Shown: positions 53,568 to 62,350 of the stretch, in pieces
How positions within the stretch are numbered: position 1 is the stretch's first letter
Layout of the letters: each line of letters begins with the position of its first letter
Origin: Lachnospiraceae bacterium
GTDB taxonomy: Bacteria; Bacillota; Clostridia; Lachnospirales; Lachnospiraceae
Assembly: GCA_024693135.1 (NCBI GenBank)
Contig: JAILLN010000013.1
Coordinates: forward strand, 1 to 64,000
Direction: 5' to 3'
Length of the DNA stretch: 64,000 bases
Notes under the pieces: generated by a model
Databases searched by the model: none
The model's input: the letters and a program-made list of their open reading frames with translations, nothing else
What the model was told of the DNA's origin: nothing
Translations under genes and position numbers: made by a program

Positions 53568-54632
53568 ATTATCAAAATCACTTCATCCAACATAGGAATG
53601 GAGTCCGAGCGGAACTATACCGAAATGCATAAGGATGTGATACGGATCGGGATCCAAAAGGCCGGAAGCGGCTCCGGCTTTCCCGGTTCCTTTGCCGGCT
53701 ATGGGAAATCCAAAAATCCCGGAAAAGGCCGGTCATTTTACCAAACCCTGAAGGATGCGGCTTACCAACCAAACTACAAGACCGGCGCCCTTCAGAAGCT
53801 CAGGCAGGACACGGAACGGGAGGAACAGGACGCCTATTACCGGATCCGGACCGCCTGCATCGATTATCTCCTGGTCCTCTTTTTGGGCATCGACCCGAGA
53901 GAGCTCCGGGAAAGGAGCATCCATACCGGCCTTTCCTTCTCCTCCGGATTGGAAATGACCTATGGAGAGTATCATTATCATGAAGAAAGCGAAAGCACTA
54001 CCTTTCAGACTGAGGGAAGGGTCTGTACGGAGGACGGCAGGCAGATCTCCTTCGGCCTCACCCTGGAAATGAGCCGGTCCTTCATGGAAGAGACCGCCCA
54101 GGAGGTCCGCATGGGTCCGGTGGAACTGTCCGACCCCCTCGTCATCAACCTGAAGGACTGCCCGGATGTGATCTCCGATCAGGTCTTTTCCTTTGATATC
54201 GACAGCGACGGGGTCGAAGACCGGATCAGCCGCCTCGTGGAGGGCGCAGGGTTCCTTGCCCTGGATAAAAATGAGGACGGCATCATCAACAACGGATCCG
54301 AGCTTTTCGGCGCGGAAAGCGGCAACGGGTTCCAGGATCTTTCGCAATATGACGAGGACAAAAACGGATGGATCGATGAAAATGACTCCATCTTCCAGAA
54401 GCTGAAGATATGGACGAAAAACCATGACGGCAGCAATGTCCTCCTGAGCCTGAAGCAGGCCGACGTGGGTGCGATCTGCCTGCAAAGCCAGGCTACGGAT
54501 TTTACCGTTAAAGACCGGATGAATAATGACACACGGGCAAGGCTTCGAAGAAGCGGGGTCTTCCTCCATGAAAGCACCGGGAGGCCAGGCCTCATGCACC
54601 AGTACGATCTGGCAAAGCAGGCCTACGCCTGA
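53568..54632 (+). CDS. Uncharacterised protein with DxDxDG calcium-binding-like motifs
   Basis: About 354 residues. Family-like N-terminus (KITSSNIGMESERNY), a charged middle region, an ELSDPLVINLKD segment, and a C-terminal region (about 195-345) with three EF-hand/dockerin-like loops: DIDSDGVED, DKNEDGIINNG and DEDKNGWIDEND. No signal peptide or membrane helix. Function unknown. A very strong ribosome site AAAGGAGGG (53556-53564) is followed not by ATG but by ATC ATT ATC AAA, so an ATT (53568) or ATC start is suspected; TTG 53511, ATG 53535 and ATG 53598 are alternatives. It stands alone between glgP and the repeat. Confidence 0.7.
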   Translation: MIKITSSNIGMESERNYTEMHKDVIRIGIQKAGSGSGFPGSFAGYGKSKNPGKGRSFYQTLKDAAYQPNYKTGALQKLRQDTEREEQDAYYRIRTACIDYLLVLFLGIDPRELRERSIHTGLSFSSGLEMTYGEYHYHEESESTTFQTEGRVCTEDGRQISFGLTLEMSRSFMEETAQEVRMGPVELSDPLVINLKDCPDVISDQVFSFDIDSDGVEDRISRLVEGAGFLALDKNEDGIINNGSELFGAESGNGFQDLSQYDEDKNGWIDENDSIFQKLKIWTKNHDGSNVLLSLKQADVGAICLQSQATDFTVKDRMNNDTRARLRRSGVFLHESTGRPGLMHQYDLAKQAYA

Positions 54633-54653
54633 GTGCCGCCCAGATTGACGCTG

Positions 54654-55330
54654 AAGACAGGGGGACGGTTTCTTGATTGAAATGTAGGTTTGCGTTTTGG
54701 TTCGCCGAAAAAATGATATCTGCCGGCGCTCGGTCGTTTCTAACCTCGCCCGCCGCCTCATGACAAAATTTCGCTCGGCGCTGTTCTGGTCCTGCGCCAG
54801 GCCGGTTTTCCGCAGGGAAGCGGGCTTTACGGCGCAGGCCCAGCCTTCGCACTCGCGAAATTTGTGAGCCTCGGGCTCGCATAGAAATACCGGCATTAGG
54901 GTCTTGCAGAGTTCCTTTTCCCGGCTCCCCCTCCACACTGTGCATATTGGGTCCAGCCTGCGTAACGAATAAAAGAAGCATAGAACATGAGAAGATATTA
55001 CATGTTTGAAACAGCCTTCGCTGGCTACCATTTATTTTGCGAAGGGTGAGCCGCCTGCGGGCCTTGGTGTTTCCTAAGGAGCCTCTTACCGCGAACACGC
55101 GGAGATTGCCGCCTGCGTAGACTTGCAAGATCAGCCGTCATGCGAGACAACACGCTTTTAAGTTGGCTCGCATGGCTGAGATTGCATAGTCGGAGCCGGC
55201 GGGAAGCTCCGCATTAAGTGAGCGGTGAGGCGACGTGGAAATGCAAGGCCCGCAGGCGGCGCAGACCTGCCACAACGCAAGACCCGCAGGCGGCGCATCT
55301 TTGCCACACCAGACAAAAGAACCGTCTTTG
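54654..55330 (+). repeat. Long palindromic interspersed repeat, copy 2 (complete)
   Basis: About 677 bp. The left end AAGACAGGGGGACGGTTTCTT is the inverse of the right end of copy 1; its own right end keeps only AAAAGAACCGTC. The core inverted repeat has arms 55050-55146 and 55167-55260 around a 20-base loop. The left third (54674-54915) has no counterpart in copy 1, which is cut by the window. In the apical stem two base pairs differ from copy 1 in a compensating way. Frames within it look random, so it is treated as non-coding. It ends 50 bases before tRNA-Thr. Confidence 0.82.
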
Positions 55331-55342
55331 TAGAATTATTGT

Positions 55343-55372
55343 TTGACAGGACCGTTTTTACTATGATAATAT
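55343..55372 (+). promoter_or_regulatory. Promoter of tRNA-Thr
   Basis: TTGACA (55343-55348) then GATAAT (55365-55370, spacer 16) or TAATAT (55367-55372, spacer 18), about 10 bases before the mature tRNA. Confidence 0.6.
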
Positions 55373-55381
55373 ATGTCTGTT

Positions 55382-55454
55382 GCTGTTGTAGCACAGTCGG
55401 TAGTGCGCCGCATTGGTAGTGCGGAGGTCTCCAGTTCGATTCTGGACAGCAGCA
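55382..55454 (+). tRNA. tRNA-Thr (anticodon GGT)
   Basis: A full cloverleaf of 73 bases: acceptor GCTGTTG / CAGCAGC (one G-T pair), D-stem GCAC/GTGC, anticodon stem CCGCA/TGCGG with loop TTGGTAG, T-stem TCCAG/CTGGA with loop TTCGATT, and discriminator A. CCA is not encoded. Anticodon GGT reads ACC/ACT, hence threonine. Confidence 0.96.
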
Positions 55455-55460
55455 TGGACT

Positions 55461-55496
55461 AGAAGGAAGCTGTGCATAAGCGGCTTCCTTCTTTTA
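55461..55496 (+). terminator. Intrinsic terminator of tRNA-Thr
   Basis: Perfect 10-bp stem AGAAGGAAGC / GCTTCCTTCT (55461-55492) with a 12-base loop, then TTTATT. Confidence 0.88.
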
Positions 55497-55546
55497 TTGC
55501 ATGCAGGCGAAAAAGAACGGACGCATTTTCGGATTTAAGGAGAACC

Positions 55547-57280
55547 ATGAGACGCCTCTTTCCTTATCTTTCCAGCTACAAAAAGGAATGTGTGCTTGCC
55601 CCCCTCTTCAAAATGCTGGAGGCCATCTTTGAGCTCTTCGTTCCCCTGGTCATGGCGCGGATCATCGACATAGGAATCACAAACGCGGACAAGGCTGAGA
55701 TCGCCAGGATGTGCGGCCTGCTCCTGCTCCTTGCCGCGGTCGGCCTGGCCTCCTCCCTTACGGCACAGTTTTTTGCCGCCAAAGCCGCCACCGGCTTTTC
55801 TGCCCGGCTCCGGCATGCCCTGTTTGAGCATATCGGGACGCTTTCCTTTTCACGGCTCGATACCATCGGCACCTCCACATTGATCACCCGCATGACAAGC
55901 GACATCAACCAGGCCCAGGCCGGCGTCAACATGACCCTCCGGCTTTTTCTCCGCTCTCCCTTCATCGTCTTCGGCGCCATGGTCATGGCATTCCAGGTCA
56001 ATGCCGGAGAGGCCATGATCTTTGTGGTCACGATCCCTGTGCTGGCTCTCATCGTGTTGGGCATCATGGCCCTTACCATGCCCTTATACCGGAAGGTGCA
56101 GTCTGCCCTGGATGCCGTGCTCCTTACCACCTCAGAAAATCTGGAGGGGGTCCGTGTGCTCCGTGCTTTCCGGAGGGAGAAGGCCGAAACCCTCCGTTTT
56201 GATGCAGAAAACGAAAGGCTCTCCGGCCTGCAAAGGTTTGTAGGCAGGCTCTCCGGCCTCATGAATCCCCTGACTCTCGTCGTAGTCAATGCGGCGACCA
56301 TCGTCCTGCTCTATACCGGAGCCATCCAGGTAGATGCGGCCGTGATCACCCAGGGAGAGCTGACCGCCCTGGTAAACTATATGTCCCAGATCCTGGTAGA
56401 GCTGGTGAAGCTTGCCAATCTCATCGTTACCATCAGCAAGGCCCTCTCGTCTGCCGGCCGGGTGGCGGACATCCTGGAGATCCGCCCGGACATCCTGGAT
56501 GGGACAGCCGGTCTTCCGGAGCTTCCGGCTGAGGGAGCTCCCGCTGTAGCCTTTGAAAACGTGAGCCTGAAATATGCGGAATCCGGAGAGGATGCCATAA
56601 GCGAGGTAAGCTTCCGGGCGGATCCGGGTGAGACCATCGGCATCATCGGGGGTACCGGCTCCGGGAAATCCACCGTAGTAAATCTCATTCCCCGCTTTTA
56701 TGACGTGACGGAAGGAAGGATCCTGATCAACGGAGTGGATGTGAAGGATTGCCGGCAGGAAGATCTGCGGTGCCTCGTGGGAATGGTACCGCAGAAGGCA
56801 CTTCTCTTCCGGGGAAGCATCGCAGACAACCTCCGGTGGGGCAATAAAGATGCTTCTTATGAAGAGATGAAGGAAGCTTTGATCGCGGCCCAGGCCTGGG
56901 ACTTTGTCAGCAGGATGCCGCAAGGGATGGAAAGCCCTCTTTCCGAAGGCGGCAAGAACCTGTCCGGGGGGCAGAGACAGAGGCTTACCATTGCCAGAGC
57001 CCTGGTGCGGAGGCCGAGGATCCTGATCCTTGACGACAGCGCCTCCGCCCTGGACTTTGCCACAGATGCCCGATTGCGGGCCGCTATCCGTTCCATGCCG
57101 GAAGACATGACCGTCTTTATCGTATCCCAAAGGGCCGCTTCCGTGATGCATGCAGACAAGATCCTGGTAATGGAAAACGGCAGGATCTCCGGGACGGGCA
57201 CGCATGAGGAGCTTCTGAAGCAGAACCATATTTACCGTGAGATCTACGAAAGTCAGTTTAAAACGGCATCGGGGACATGA
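55547..57280 (+). CDS. ABC exporter half-transporter, degenerate-site subunit
   Basis: 577 residues from MRRLFPYLSS (AAGGAG 4 bases upstream; an earlier in-frame ATG lies inside the tRNA terminator and is rejected). Six helices then an ATPase domain with Walker A GGTGSGKST near 367, canonical signature LSGGQ, Walker B LILDDS with Asp in place of the catalytic Glu, and Gln instead of the switch His (IVSQRAA). These are the marks of the non-catalytic half of a heterodimeric multidrug-type exporter. Its partner begins 3 bases later. Confidence 0.94.
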   Translation: MRRLFPYLSSYKKECVLAPLFKMLEAIFELFVPLVMARIIDIGITNADKAEIARMCGLLLLLAAVGLASSLTAQFFAAKAATGFSARLRHALFEHIGTLSFSRLDTIGTSTLITRMTSDINQAQAGVNMTLRLFLRSPFIVFGAMVMAFQVNAGEAMIFVVTIPVLALIVLGIMALTMPLYRKVQSALDAVLLTTSENLEGVRVLRAFRREKAETLRFDAENERLSGLQRFVGRLSGLMNPLTLVVVNAATIVLLYTGAIQVDAAVITQGELTALVNYMSQILVELVKLANLIVTISKALSSAGRVADILEIRPDILDGTAGLPELPAEGAPAVAFENVSLKYAESGEDAISEVSFRADPGETIGIIGGTGSGKSTVVNLIPRFYDVTEGRILINGVDVKDCRQEDLRCLVGMVPQKALLFRGSIADNLRWGNKDASYEEMKEALIAAQAWDFVSRMPQGMESPLSEGGKNLSGGQRQRLTIARALVRRPRILILDDSASALDFATDARLRAAIRSMPEDMTVFIVSQRAASVMHADKILVMENGRISGTGTHEELLKQNHIYREIYESQFKTASGT

Positions 57281-57283
57281 GCC

Positions 57284-59029
57284 ATGAAAAGGAATGATCA
57301 GATCACCACAATCAAACGGATCTGGAAGAGGGTAAAGAGGTACCGCCCGGCGATCCTTCTTTCGCTTTTTTCCGCGGCGGTTTCCGTGGCGGCCTCCCTC
57401 TATCTGCCGGTACTTACCGGGCAGGCCGTGGATCAGATCGCAGGACCGGTACAGGTTTCTTTTCCGGCTCTTTTTCTGATCCTGCTCAGAATGGGAGCCG
57501 CGGCTCTCATCATGGCCGCCTTCCAATGGATCATGAATATCTGCAACAACCGGATCGCCTTTAATGTAGTGAAGGATATCCGGGAAGAAGCCTTTCGGAA
57601 GCTTCAGGTCCTGCCCTTGAGCTATATCGACTCCCACCCCCATGGGGACATGGTGAGCCGGATCATCGCCGATGCAGACCAGTTTTCAGACGGTCTTCTC
57701 ATGGGCTTCACCCAGTTTTTTACGAGCCTCCTTACCATTGCCGGAACCCTCGTCATCATGGTCTGGATCAATCCCATGATCGCGCTGGTGGTCATCCTGA
57801 TCACGCCTCTCTCCCTTTTTGCGGCAGGCTTCATTGCAAAGAGAACCTTCCATATGTTTCAGAAACAGTCGGAGGAAAGAGGACGGCAGACTGCCCTCAT
57901 CAATGAAGTCATAGAAGGACAGAAGGTGGTGCAGGCCTTCAGCCGGGAAAAGGAGATTCTCTCGGAATTTGACGGCATCAATGAACGGCTGGAAAAGGAT
58001 TCCCTGGATGCCACATTTTATTCCTCCCTGACCAATCCCGTGACTCGTTTTGTCAATGCACTGGTCTATGCCGGGGTAGGCGTGGCCGGCGCTTTTTCTG
58101 CGATCCGGGGGGCTTTGAGCGTAGGAAGCCTGGTCAGCTTCCTTTCCTATGCGAATCAATATACCAAGCCCTTCAATGAGATATCGGGAGTCGTGACTGA
58201 GCTGCAGAATGCCATTGCCTGTGCGGGGAGGCTCTTAGAACTGATCGACAGCCCTGCCGAAAAGCCGGATCCTGCAAAGCCCCTCAGTCCTTCCTTTCAT
58301 GAAACAGGCTCCGTATCCTTTGAAAAGGTCTGTTTTTCTTATGTGGAGGATAAGCCTCTGATCGAGGATTTCAGCCTGGAAGCTTCGGAGGGCATGCGGA
58401 TCGCCATCGTGGGTCCCACAGGCTCTGGAAAGACCACCCTGATCAACCTCCTGATGCGCTTCTATGATCCGGTCAATGGAAGGATCTGCCTGAACGGCAT
58501 CGATACCCGGGACATGGCAAGACAGGACCTTAGGGCCTCCTTTGGCATGGTCCTGCAGGAAACCTGGCTGAAGAAGGGAACGATCCGGGAAAACATTACT
58601 ATGGGAAAGCCGGATGCCACCGACGAGGAAGTGGTCCGGGCCGCCAAGGCTTCCCATGCCCACAGCTTTATCCTTCGTCTGAAGGACGGATATGACACGG
58701 TCATCGGTTCGGACGGGGGAAGCCTTTCCCTGGGGCAGAAGCAGCTGCTCTGCATCAGCCGCGTCATGCTTGCCCTTCCCCCCATGCTGATCCTAGATGA
58801 AGCTACCTCCTCCATCGATACCCGTACCGAGCGCAAGATCCAGGATGCCTTTACGGAAATGATGAAAGGCAGGACCAGCTTCATTGTGGCCCACCGGCTG
58901 TCTACCATCCAAAGTGCAGACCGTATCCTGGTCATGAATGAAGGACATATCGTGGAACAGGGCACCCATGAGCAGCTCCTGCTAAAGAATGGTTTCTACG
59001 CAAAGCTCTACAACAGCCAATGGGCTTGA
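57284..59029 (+). CDS. ABC exporter half-transporter, catalytic subunit
   Basis: 581 residues. Six-helix exporter domain and ATPase domain with Walker A GPTGSGKTT near 375, altered signature LSLGQ, Walker B LILDEA with the catalytic Glu, and the switch His in IVAHRLST. Paired with the upstream subunit, its Walker motifs meet LSGGQ to form the working site, while LSLGQ completes the degenerate site, as in BmrC/BmrD-like exporters. Substrate unknown. Confidence 0.94.
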   Translation: MKRNDQITTIKRIWKRVKRYRPAILLSLFSAAVSVAASLYLPVLTGQAVDQIAGPVQVSFPALFLILLRMGAAALIMAAFQWIMNICNNRIAFNVVKDIREEAFRKLQVLPLSYIDSHPHGDMVSRIIADADQFSDGLLMGFTQFFTSLLTIAGTLVIMVWINPMIALVVILITPLSLFAAGFIAKRTFHMFQKQSEERGRQTALINEVIEGQKVVQAFSREKEILSEFDGINERLEKDSLDATFYSSLTNPVTRFVNALVYAGVGVAGAFSAIRGALSVGSLVSFLSYANQYTKPFNEISGVVTELQNAIACAGRLLELIDSPAEKPDPAKPLSPSFHETGSVSFEKVCFSYVEDKPLIEDFSLEASEGMRIAIVGPTGSGKTTLINLLMRFYDPVNGRICLNGIDTRDMARQDLRASFGMVLQETWLKKGTIRENITMGKPDATDEEVVRAAKASHAHSFILRLKDGYDTVIGSDGGSLSLGQKQLLCISRVMLALPPMLILDEATSSIDTRTERKIQDAFTEMMKGRTSFIVAHRLSTIQSADRILVMNEGHIVEQGTHEQLLLKNGFYAKLYNSQWA

Positions 59030-59110
59030 CTGCCTTATTCCAATGCATCTGATATGCGGATATGAAGACCGCCGGTCATCCTGGGCATGCAGCGTAAAAA
59101 ACACAGCATC

Positions 59111-59881
59111 TCAGATTCGGATGGTTTCCATCACTTTCGGGATCACGCATTTGATCCTGCCCCCGTATTTGACCTCAAGGTAATCGGCAAACCGCCGGGG
59201 ATCCTCGCTGTTGTCCGCAAACATATCCCAATGCCCTGGGATGACCATGGCTGCACCCGTCTCCCCCGCAAGGTCCGCCGCCTCCTGATAGGTCATGTTT
59301 CCAATGCAGTTTCTCCGGTAACGCACAGCATCCCGCCCGTTTATGGGCAATAACTGCAGGTCGATCTCTCCGAAGGCCCGGAGCTTTGGAAGCATCCCCT
59401 CATACCGGACCGTATCCCCTGCATGATGGATCCGGACACCATCGGCTTCCATGATATATTGCAGATAGGGGTACAGACCGGTCTGGGGATCCGGATCCAG
59501 AAATTCGTGGGCGGCGGCGACAGCATGTATCGTCACCTCCCCGACCTTTACGGTATCCCCGTCGTTCATTCCCAAGGCATTGCTTTCAGCCACTCCGTCT
59601 GCAAGTACCTTTTCCCGGTGTGCTTCCGGAAAAACAAATTTCGCCGATGGATTCATCCCCGCCCAGTTCCGCCAGGATTCGTGGTCCATATGGTCGATAT
59701 GGTCATGGGTTCCCAAAAAAGCATCCATATTTCTTAACACATCTGCCTTAAGGAGCGCAGGTGTCTGCCTGGCTTCATGCGGCGATGCAAAATAATCAAT
59801 ACAGACCGCACTGCTTCCCGCCCTGATCAAAAAACCCATCTGGCCAAGCCACGTTACTTCCACCATCTTCCATTTCTCCAT
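59111..59881 (-). CDS. UlaG-like metallo-beta-lactamase fold hydrolase
   Basis: 256 residues. The metal motif HxHxDH is THDHIDH (H59, H61, D63, H64); further ligands are likely in AAAHEF, HAGDT and PGHWD. Resembles L-ascorbate-6-phosphate lactonase UlaG and the broader MBL-fold hydrolases; the true substrate is unknown and no ascorbate PTS genes are nearby. An alternative start is 59866 (MVEVTWLG). It converges with the ABC exporter genes and no terminator was recognised in the 80-base gap. Confidence 0.88.
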   Translation of the reverse strand: MEKWKMVEVTWLGQMGFLIRAGSSAVCIDYFASPHEARQTPALLKADVLRNMDAFLGTHDHIDHMDHESWRNWAGMNPSAKFVFPEAHREKVLADGVAESNALGMNDGDTVKVGEVTIHAVAAAHEFLDPDPQTGLYPYLQYIMEADGVRIHHAGDTVRYEGMLPKLRAFGEIDLQLLPINGRDAVRYRRNCIGNMTYQEAADLAGETGAAMVIPGHWDMFADNSEDPRRFADYLEVKYGGRIKCVIPKVMETIRI

Positions 59882-59952
59882 TCATTACAGGGGATGATCC
59901 TTTATGCCAGACGACGCTAATGTTCTGCCGGTTCCGGCGCATAGGAAACAGC

Positions 59953-60603
59953 TCAGAGGGGCTCGTTTTCTGCTGAATACATCTGTTCTGCAACAGCCTG
60001 AATATCAAAACCGTCCAGATCTTTGTCTGCGACAGAAAGCGAATACAGTATTCCGATCTCCACATCATACCATGTGATCTGATCCACATATCCGGTTTCA
60101 CTTATTGAACGGCAGACCTTGCCGGCCATATTTCCGCCGCCCCAGTTAGCCAGCGTTACGTCATCGGGTCCAGCTGTCCATTCCACATAATTGCCTGCGA
60201 TATCCGTATCCTCAGCGGCTCCCAGCTGAACTCTGGCCGTATACTCCATGCCATCCAGATTGAAGCTGAGCTGGATCAAAGGGCTGATTCCCTTTTTGGC
60301 ATCGCCCAGGCTCTCGCATTTCATCCAGCCCCGGACCTCTGCACCCTCAGGCGCCTGAAACAGCCTGGGTATGATCTCCTTTGCTTCTTCCTCCGTGATA
60401 TCCACCCAGGGATTAGCCATCCCCACGCTGTTCTCTTCCTCTTCTGCGTTATCCCCGGCCGTTTCCTGCGCGCTGCTTTCATCCTTTGCTTCCCCCGTAT
60501 CAGCTGCCGCAGGTGTTTCCGGCTTCTCAGGGCTGCTGCATCCGCTGATCGAGCTGGCGGCAATAATAAAGACTCCCAATAAAGCGACGATCTTCTTTTT
60601 CAT
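59953..60603 (-). CDS. Uncharacterised lipoprotein
   Basis: 216 residues from MKKKIVALLG (GAGG 8 bases upstream). Signal peptide with lipobox ISGC and Cys22, an acidic Ala/Glu/Asp linker to about 65, then a compact domain of about 150 residues rich in Gly and Asp, ending in AVAEQMYSAEN. No recognised family. Stands alone between the UlaG-like gene and a terminator. Confidence 0.8.
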   Translation of the reverse strand: MKKKIVALLGVFIIAASSISGCSSPEKPETPAAADTGEAKDESSAQETAGDNAEEEENSVGMANPWVDITEEEAKEIIPRLFQAPEGAEVRGWMKCESLGDAKKGISPLIQLSFNLDGMEYTARVQLGAAEDTDIAGNYVEWTAGPDDVTLANWGGGNMAGKVCRSISETGYVDQITWYDVEIGILYSLSVADKDLDGFDIQAVAEQMYSAENEPL

Positions 60604-60721
60604 TTTGTTCTTCCTCAATAAACGCTTGTTTAATCTGACTCACACCGGCGGGATGCGGAACCCGTAACTTAAGCAAAATACGCCTCGAACGGTATCATGC
60701 TCCTTAAGCATATGCTCCCGT

Positions 60722-60762
60722 AAAAAACCTCCTGTCGTTTCCTAATTTTACACAACAGGAGG
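60722..60762 (-). terminator. Intrinsic terminator downstream of the dusB-side genes
   Basis: Minus strand: CCTCCTGT / ACAGGAGG (8 bp) with a 19-base loop, followed by TTTTTT. The gap 60604-61082 otherwise contains a short GC palindrome at 60784-60809 (GACAGGGGGA...TCCCCCCGTC), resembling the ends of the long repeat, and a gene remnant. Confidence 0.6.
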
Positions 60763-60809
60763 AAATTTTACAAACAGAGGACAGGGGGAGAGTATGTGTC
60801 CCCCCGTCT

Positions 60810-60999
60810 TTACTGCAGATCGTCCACCGTGATGGATTTTACGTTGAGAGTCCTGTCGCCAGGCCAGGTCTTCGATCCGGTTTCCCGGGGCTTTTCCTAT
60901 GTTGATCTTATAATTCACGCCGTCAAACATATCATAACGATATGAGCGGATGTTTTCGTCAAAGGAGATGGTCAGGTCTCCCGGCGTAAAGGTGTTCGC
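60810..60999 (-). pseudogene. Remnant of a 5'-nucleotidase C-terminal domain
   Basis: Residues equivalent to NTFTPGDLTISFDENIRSY, DMFDGVNYKINIG and PGNRIEDLAW match the 5'-nucleotidase/cyclic phosphodiesterase C-terminal domain (PF02872). After LAW the frame shifts by one base and continues as DRTLNVKSITVDDLQ followed by a stop. No N-terminal part exists upstream: dusB begins beyond. Read as a short decayed gene end; a recent deletion is possible. Confidence 0.5.
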
Positions 61000-61082
61000 C
61001 AATGATATTTTTTTGCTATAACAAGCACAGAGCCGGGACAAGACAGAACCTTTATCCCCCGGCAGCAACGGACATATCCGGC

Positions 61083-62024
61083 TTACAGCTCTTCAATGAG
61101 GCTGTAGATCTCTTCCATCTTCTCCAGCCGGTTCACGCGGTCACGCAGGCTTGAGGAATGGGGAAGGCCTGCCGTATACCAGCCTATATGCTTCCGCATC
61201 TCACGGACTGCGATATATTCTCCCTTGCACTGAAGCTGAAGGGCGCAATGCCTTAGCATCACTTCCTTCATTTCAGAAAGGGCAGGCTTTTGCGCCTCCT
61301 TCAAGGAACCCGTAAGCTCCCGAAAGATCCAGGGATTGCCACGCGCCGCCCTGCCGACGGCTATCCCATCGCAACCTGTCTGCTCCATCATTTCTTTCGC
61401 GCTTTCAGCGGAAAATACATCGCCGTTTCCGATGACCGGGATCGAAACTGCCTCCTTCACCCTGCGTATCGAGCTCCAGTCTGCCTGCCCGGCATACATC
61501 TGACGCGAGGTTCTTCCATGGACCGTGATGCCCATGGCTCCTTCCGCCTCTGCGATCTGCGCGATCTGTACGGCATTTTCATGCTCCTCATCAAAGCCTC
61601 TCCGGATCTTGACCGTCACCGGCTTTTTGGATGCGGCGCATACTGCGCGGAGGATCCTTCCGGCAAGCTTTGGATCCTTCATCAATGCCGAACCCTCTCC
61701 GTTATTTACGATCTTTGGCACGGGACAGCCCATATTGATGTCCAGAATATCATAAGGCTCCTCTTCCATGATCCGTACCGCCTCGGCCATAACCTCCGGC
61801 TCCGAACCAAACAGCTGAAGGGAAACCGGATGCTCCCCCTCCGATATTTTCATCAGTTCCTTCGTTTTTTTATTATGATAAAGGATGGCCTTGGCGCTGA
61901 TCATCTCCATGCAGACAAGCCCCGCTCCCATTTCGGCACAGAGCAGACGAAATGACAGGTCTGTCACTCCTGCCATCGGCGCTAATACGTAAGGATTCCT
62001 CAATACTACATCTCCGATCCTCAT
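61083..62024 (-). CDS. dusB: tRNA-dihydrouridine synthase (DusB-like)
   Basis: 313 residues. FMN-dependent reduction of uridine in the tRNA D-loop. NPYVLAPMAGVTD at the start, catalytic Cys100 in DINMGCPVPKIVNNGEGSALM, phosphate-binding region VIGNGDVFS and AVGRAARGNPW, then a helical C-terminal domain. The ATG overlaps the stop of the DUF6145 gene by 4 bases. Part of an overlapping series with birA. Confidence 0.94.
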   Translation of the reverse strand: MRIGDVVLRNPYVLAPMAGVTDLSFRLLCAEMGAGLVCMEMISAKAILYHNKKTKELMKISEGEHPVSLQLFGSEPEVMAEAVRIMEEEPYDILDINMGCPVPKIVNNGEGSALMKDPKLAGRILRAVCAASKKPVTVKIRRGFDEEHENAVQIAQIAEAEGAMGITVHGRTSRQMYAGQADWSSIRRVKEAVSIPVIGNGDVFSAESAKEMMEQTGCDGIAVGRAARGNPWIFRELTGSLKEAQKPALSEMKEVMLRHCALQLQCKGEYIAVREMRKHIGWYTAGLPHSSSLRDRVNRLEKMEEIYSLIEEL

Positions 62025-62350
62025 AGGAGAGGCTCTCCCAGGATAAATACCCTGTAAAAACAGGTCAGCTCCTCGAAAAGCTCCCTGCGCCTTGACTGCA
62101 GCTCCCTCACCAAAAGCCCTGCGCTGATCTCATCATACAAAATGTCATCCTCCTCTGCCTCCGTGACCAGCTCCAGCTCTCCTTCCTCATTGAACTCCAT
62201 CCGGAATATGCCGCCGGCATCCTCCGTAAAAAGGACGCAGATGATATGGATCTCATTCTGCACCGATTCCGGAAGCTTTGAAAAATCCCGGTTAAAATAA
62301 TATTTCCTGTCATAGCAGCTTGCTCCGCAAAGCACAACCCTTTTATGCAT
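62021..62350 (-). CDS. DUF6145-type small protein
   Basis: 109 residues, acidic. MHKRVVLCGASCYDRKYYFN and IHIICVLFTEDAGGIFRMEF are typical of the DUF6145 proteins found between birA and dusB in Lachnospiraceae. Function unknown. Its start lies inside the end of birA (8-base overlap) and its stop overlaps dusB. Confidence 0.8.
   Translation of the reverse strand: MHKRVVLCGASCYDRKYYFNRDFSKLPESVQNEIHIICVLFTEDAGGIFRMEFNEEGELELVTEAEEDDILYDEISAGLLVRELQSRRRELFEELTCFYRVFILGEPLL

Noticed and set aside
54592-55128. A 178-codon minus-strand frame (and others) within repeat copy 2
   Set aside because: Composition looks random, copy 1 does not preserve the frame, and the region is dominated by a palindrome.
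55472-55546. A longer N-terminus for the first ABC half-transporter
   Set aside because: It would begin inside the tRNA terminator; ATG 55547 has AAGGAG at proper distance and the family-like start.
55547-57280. Broken ABC transporter because of Asp for Glu and Gln for His
   Set aside because: These are the normal features of the degenerate half of heterodimeric exporters, matched by the partner gene.
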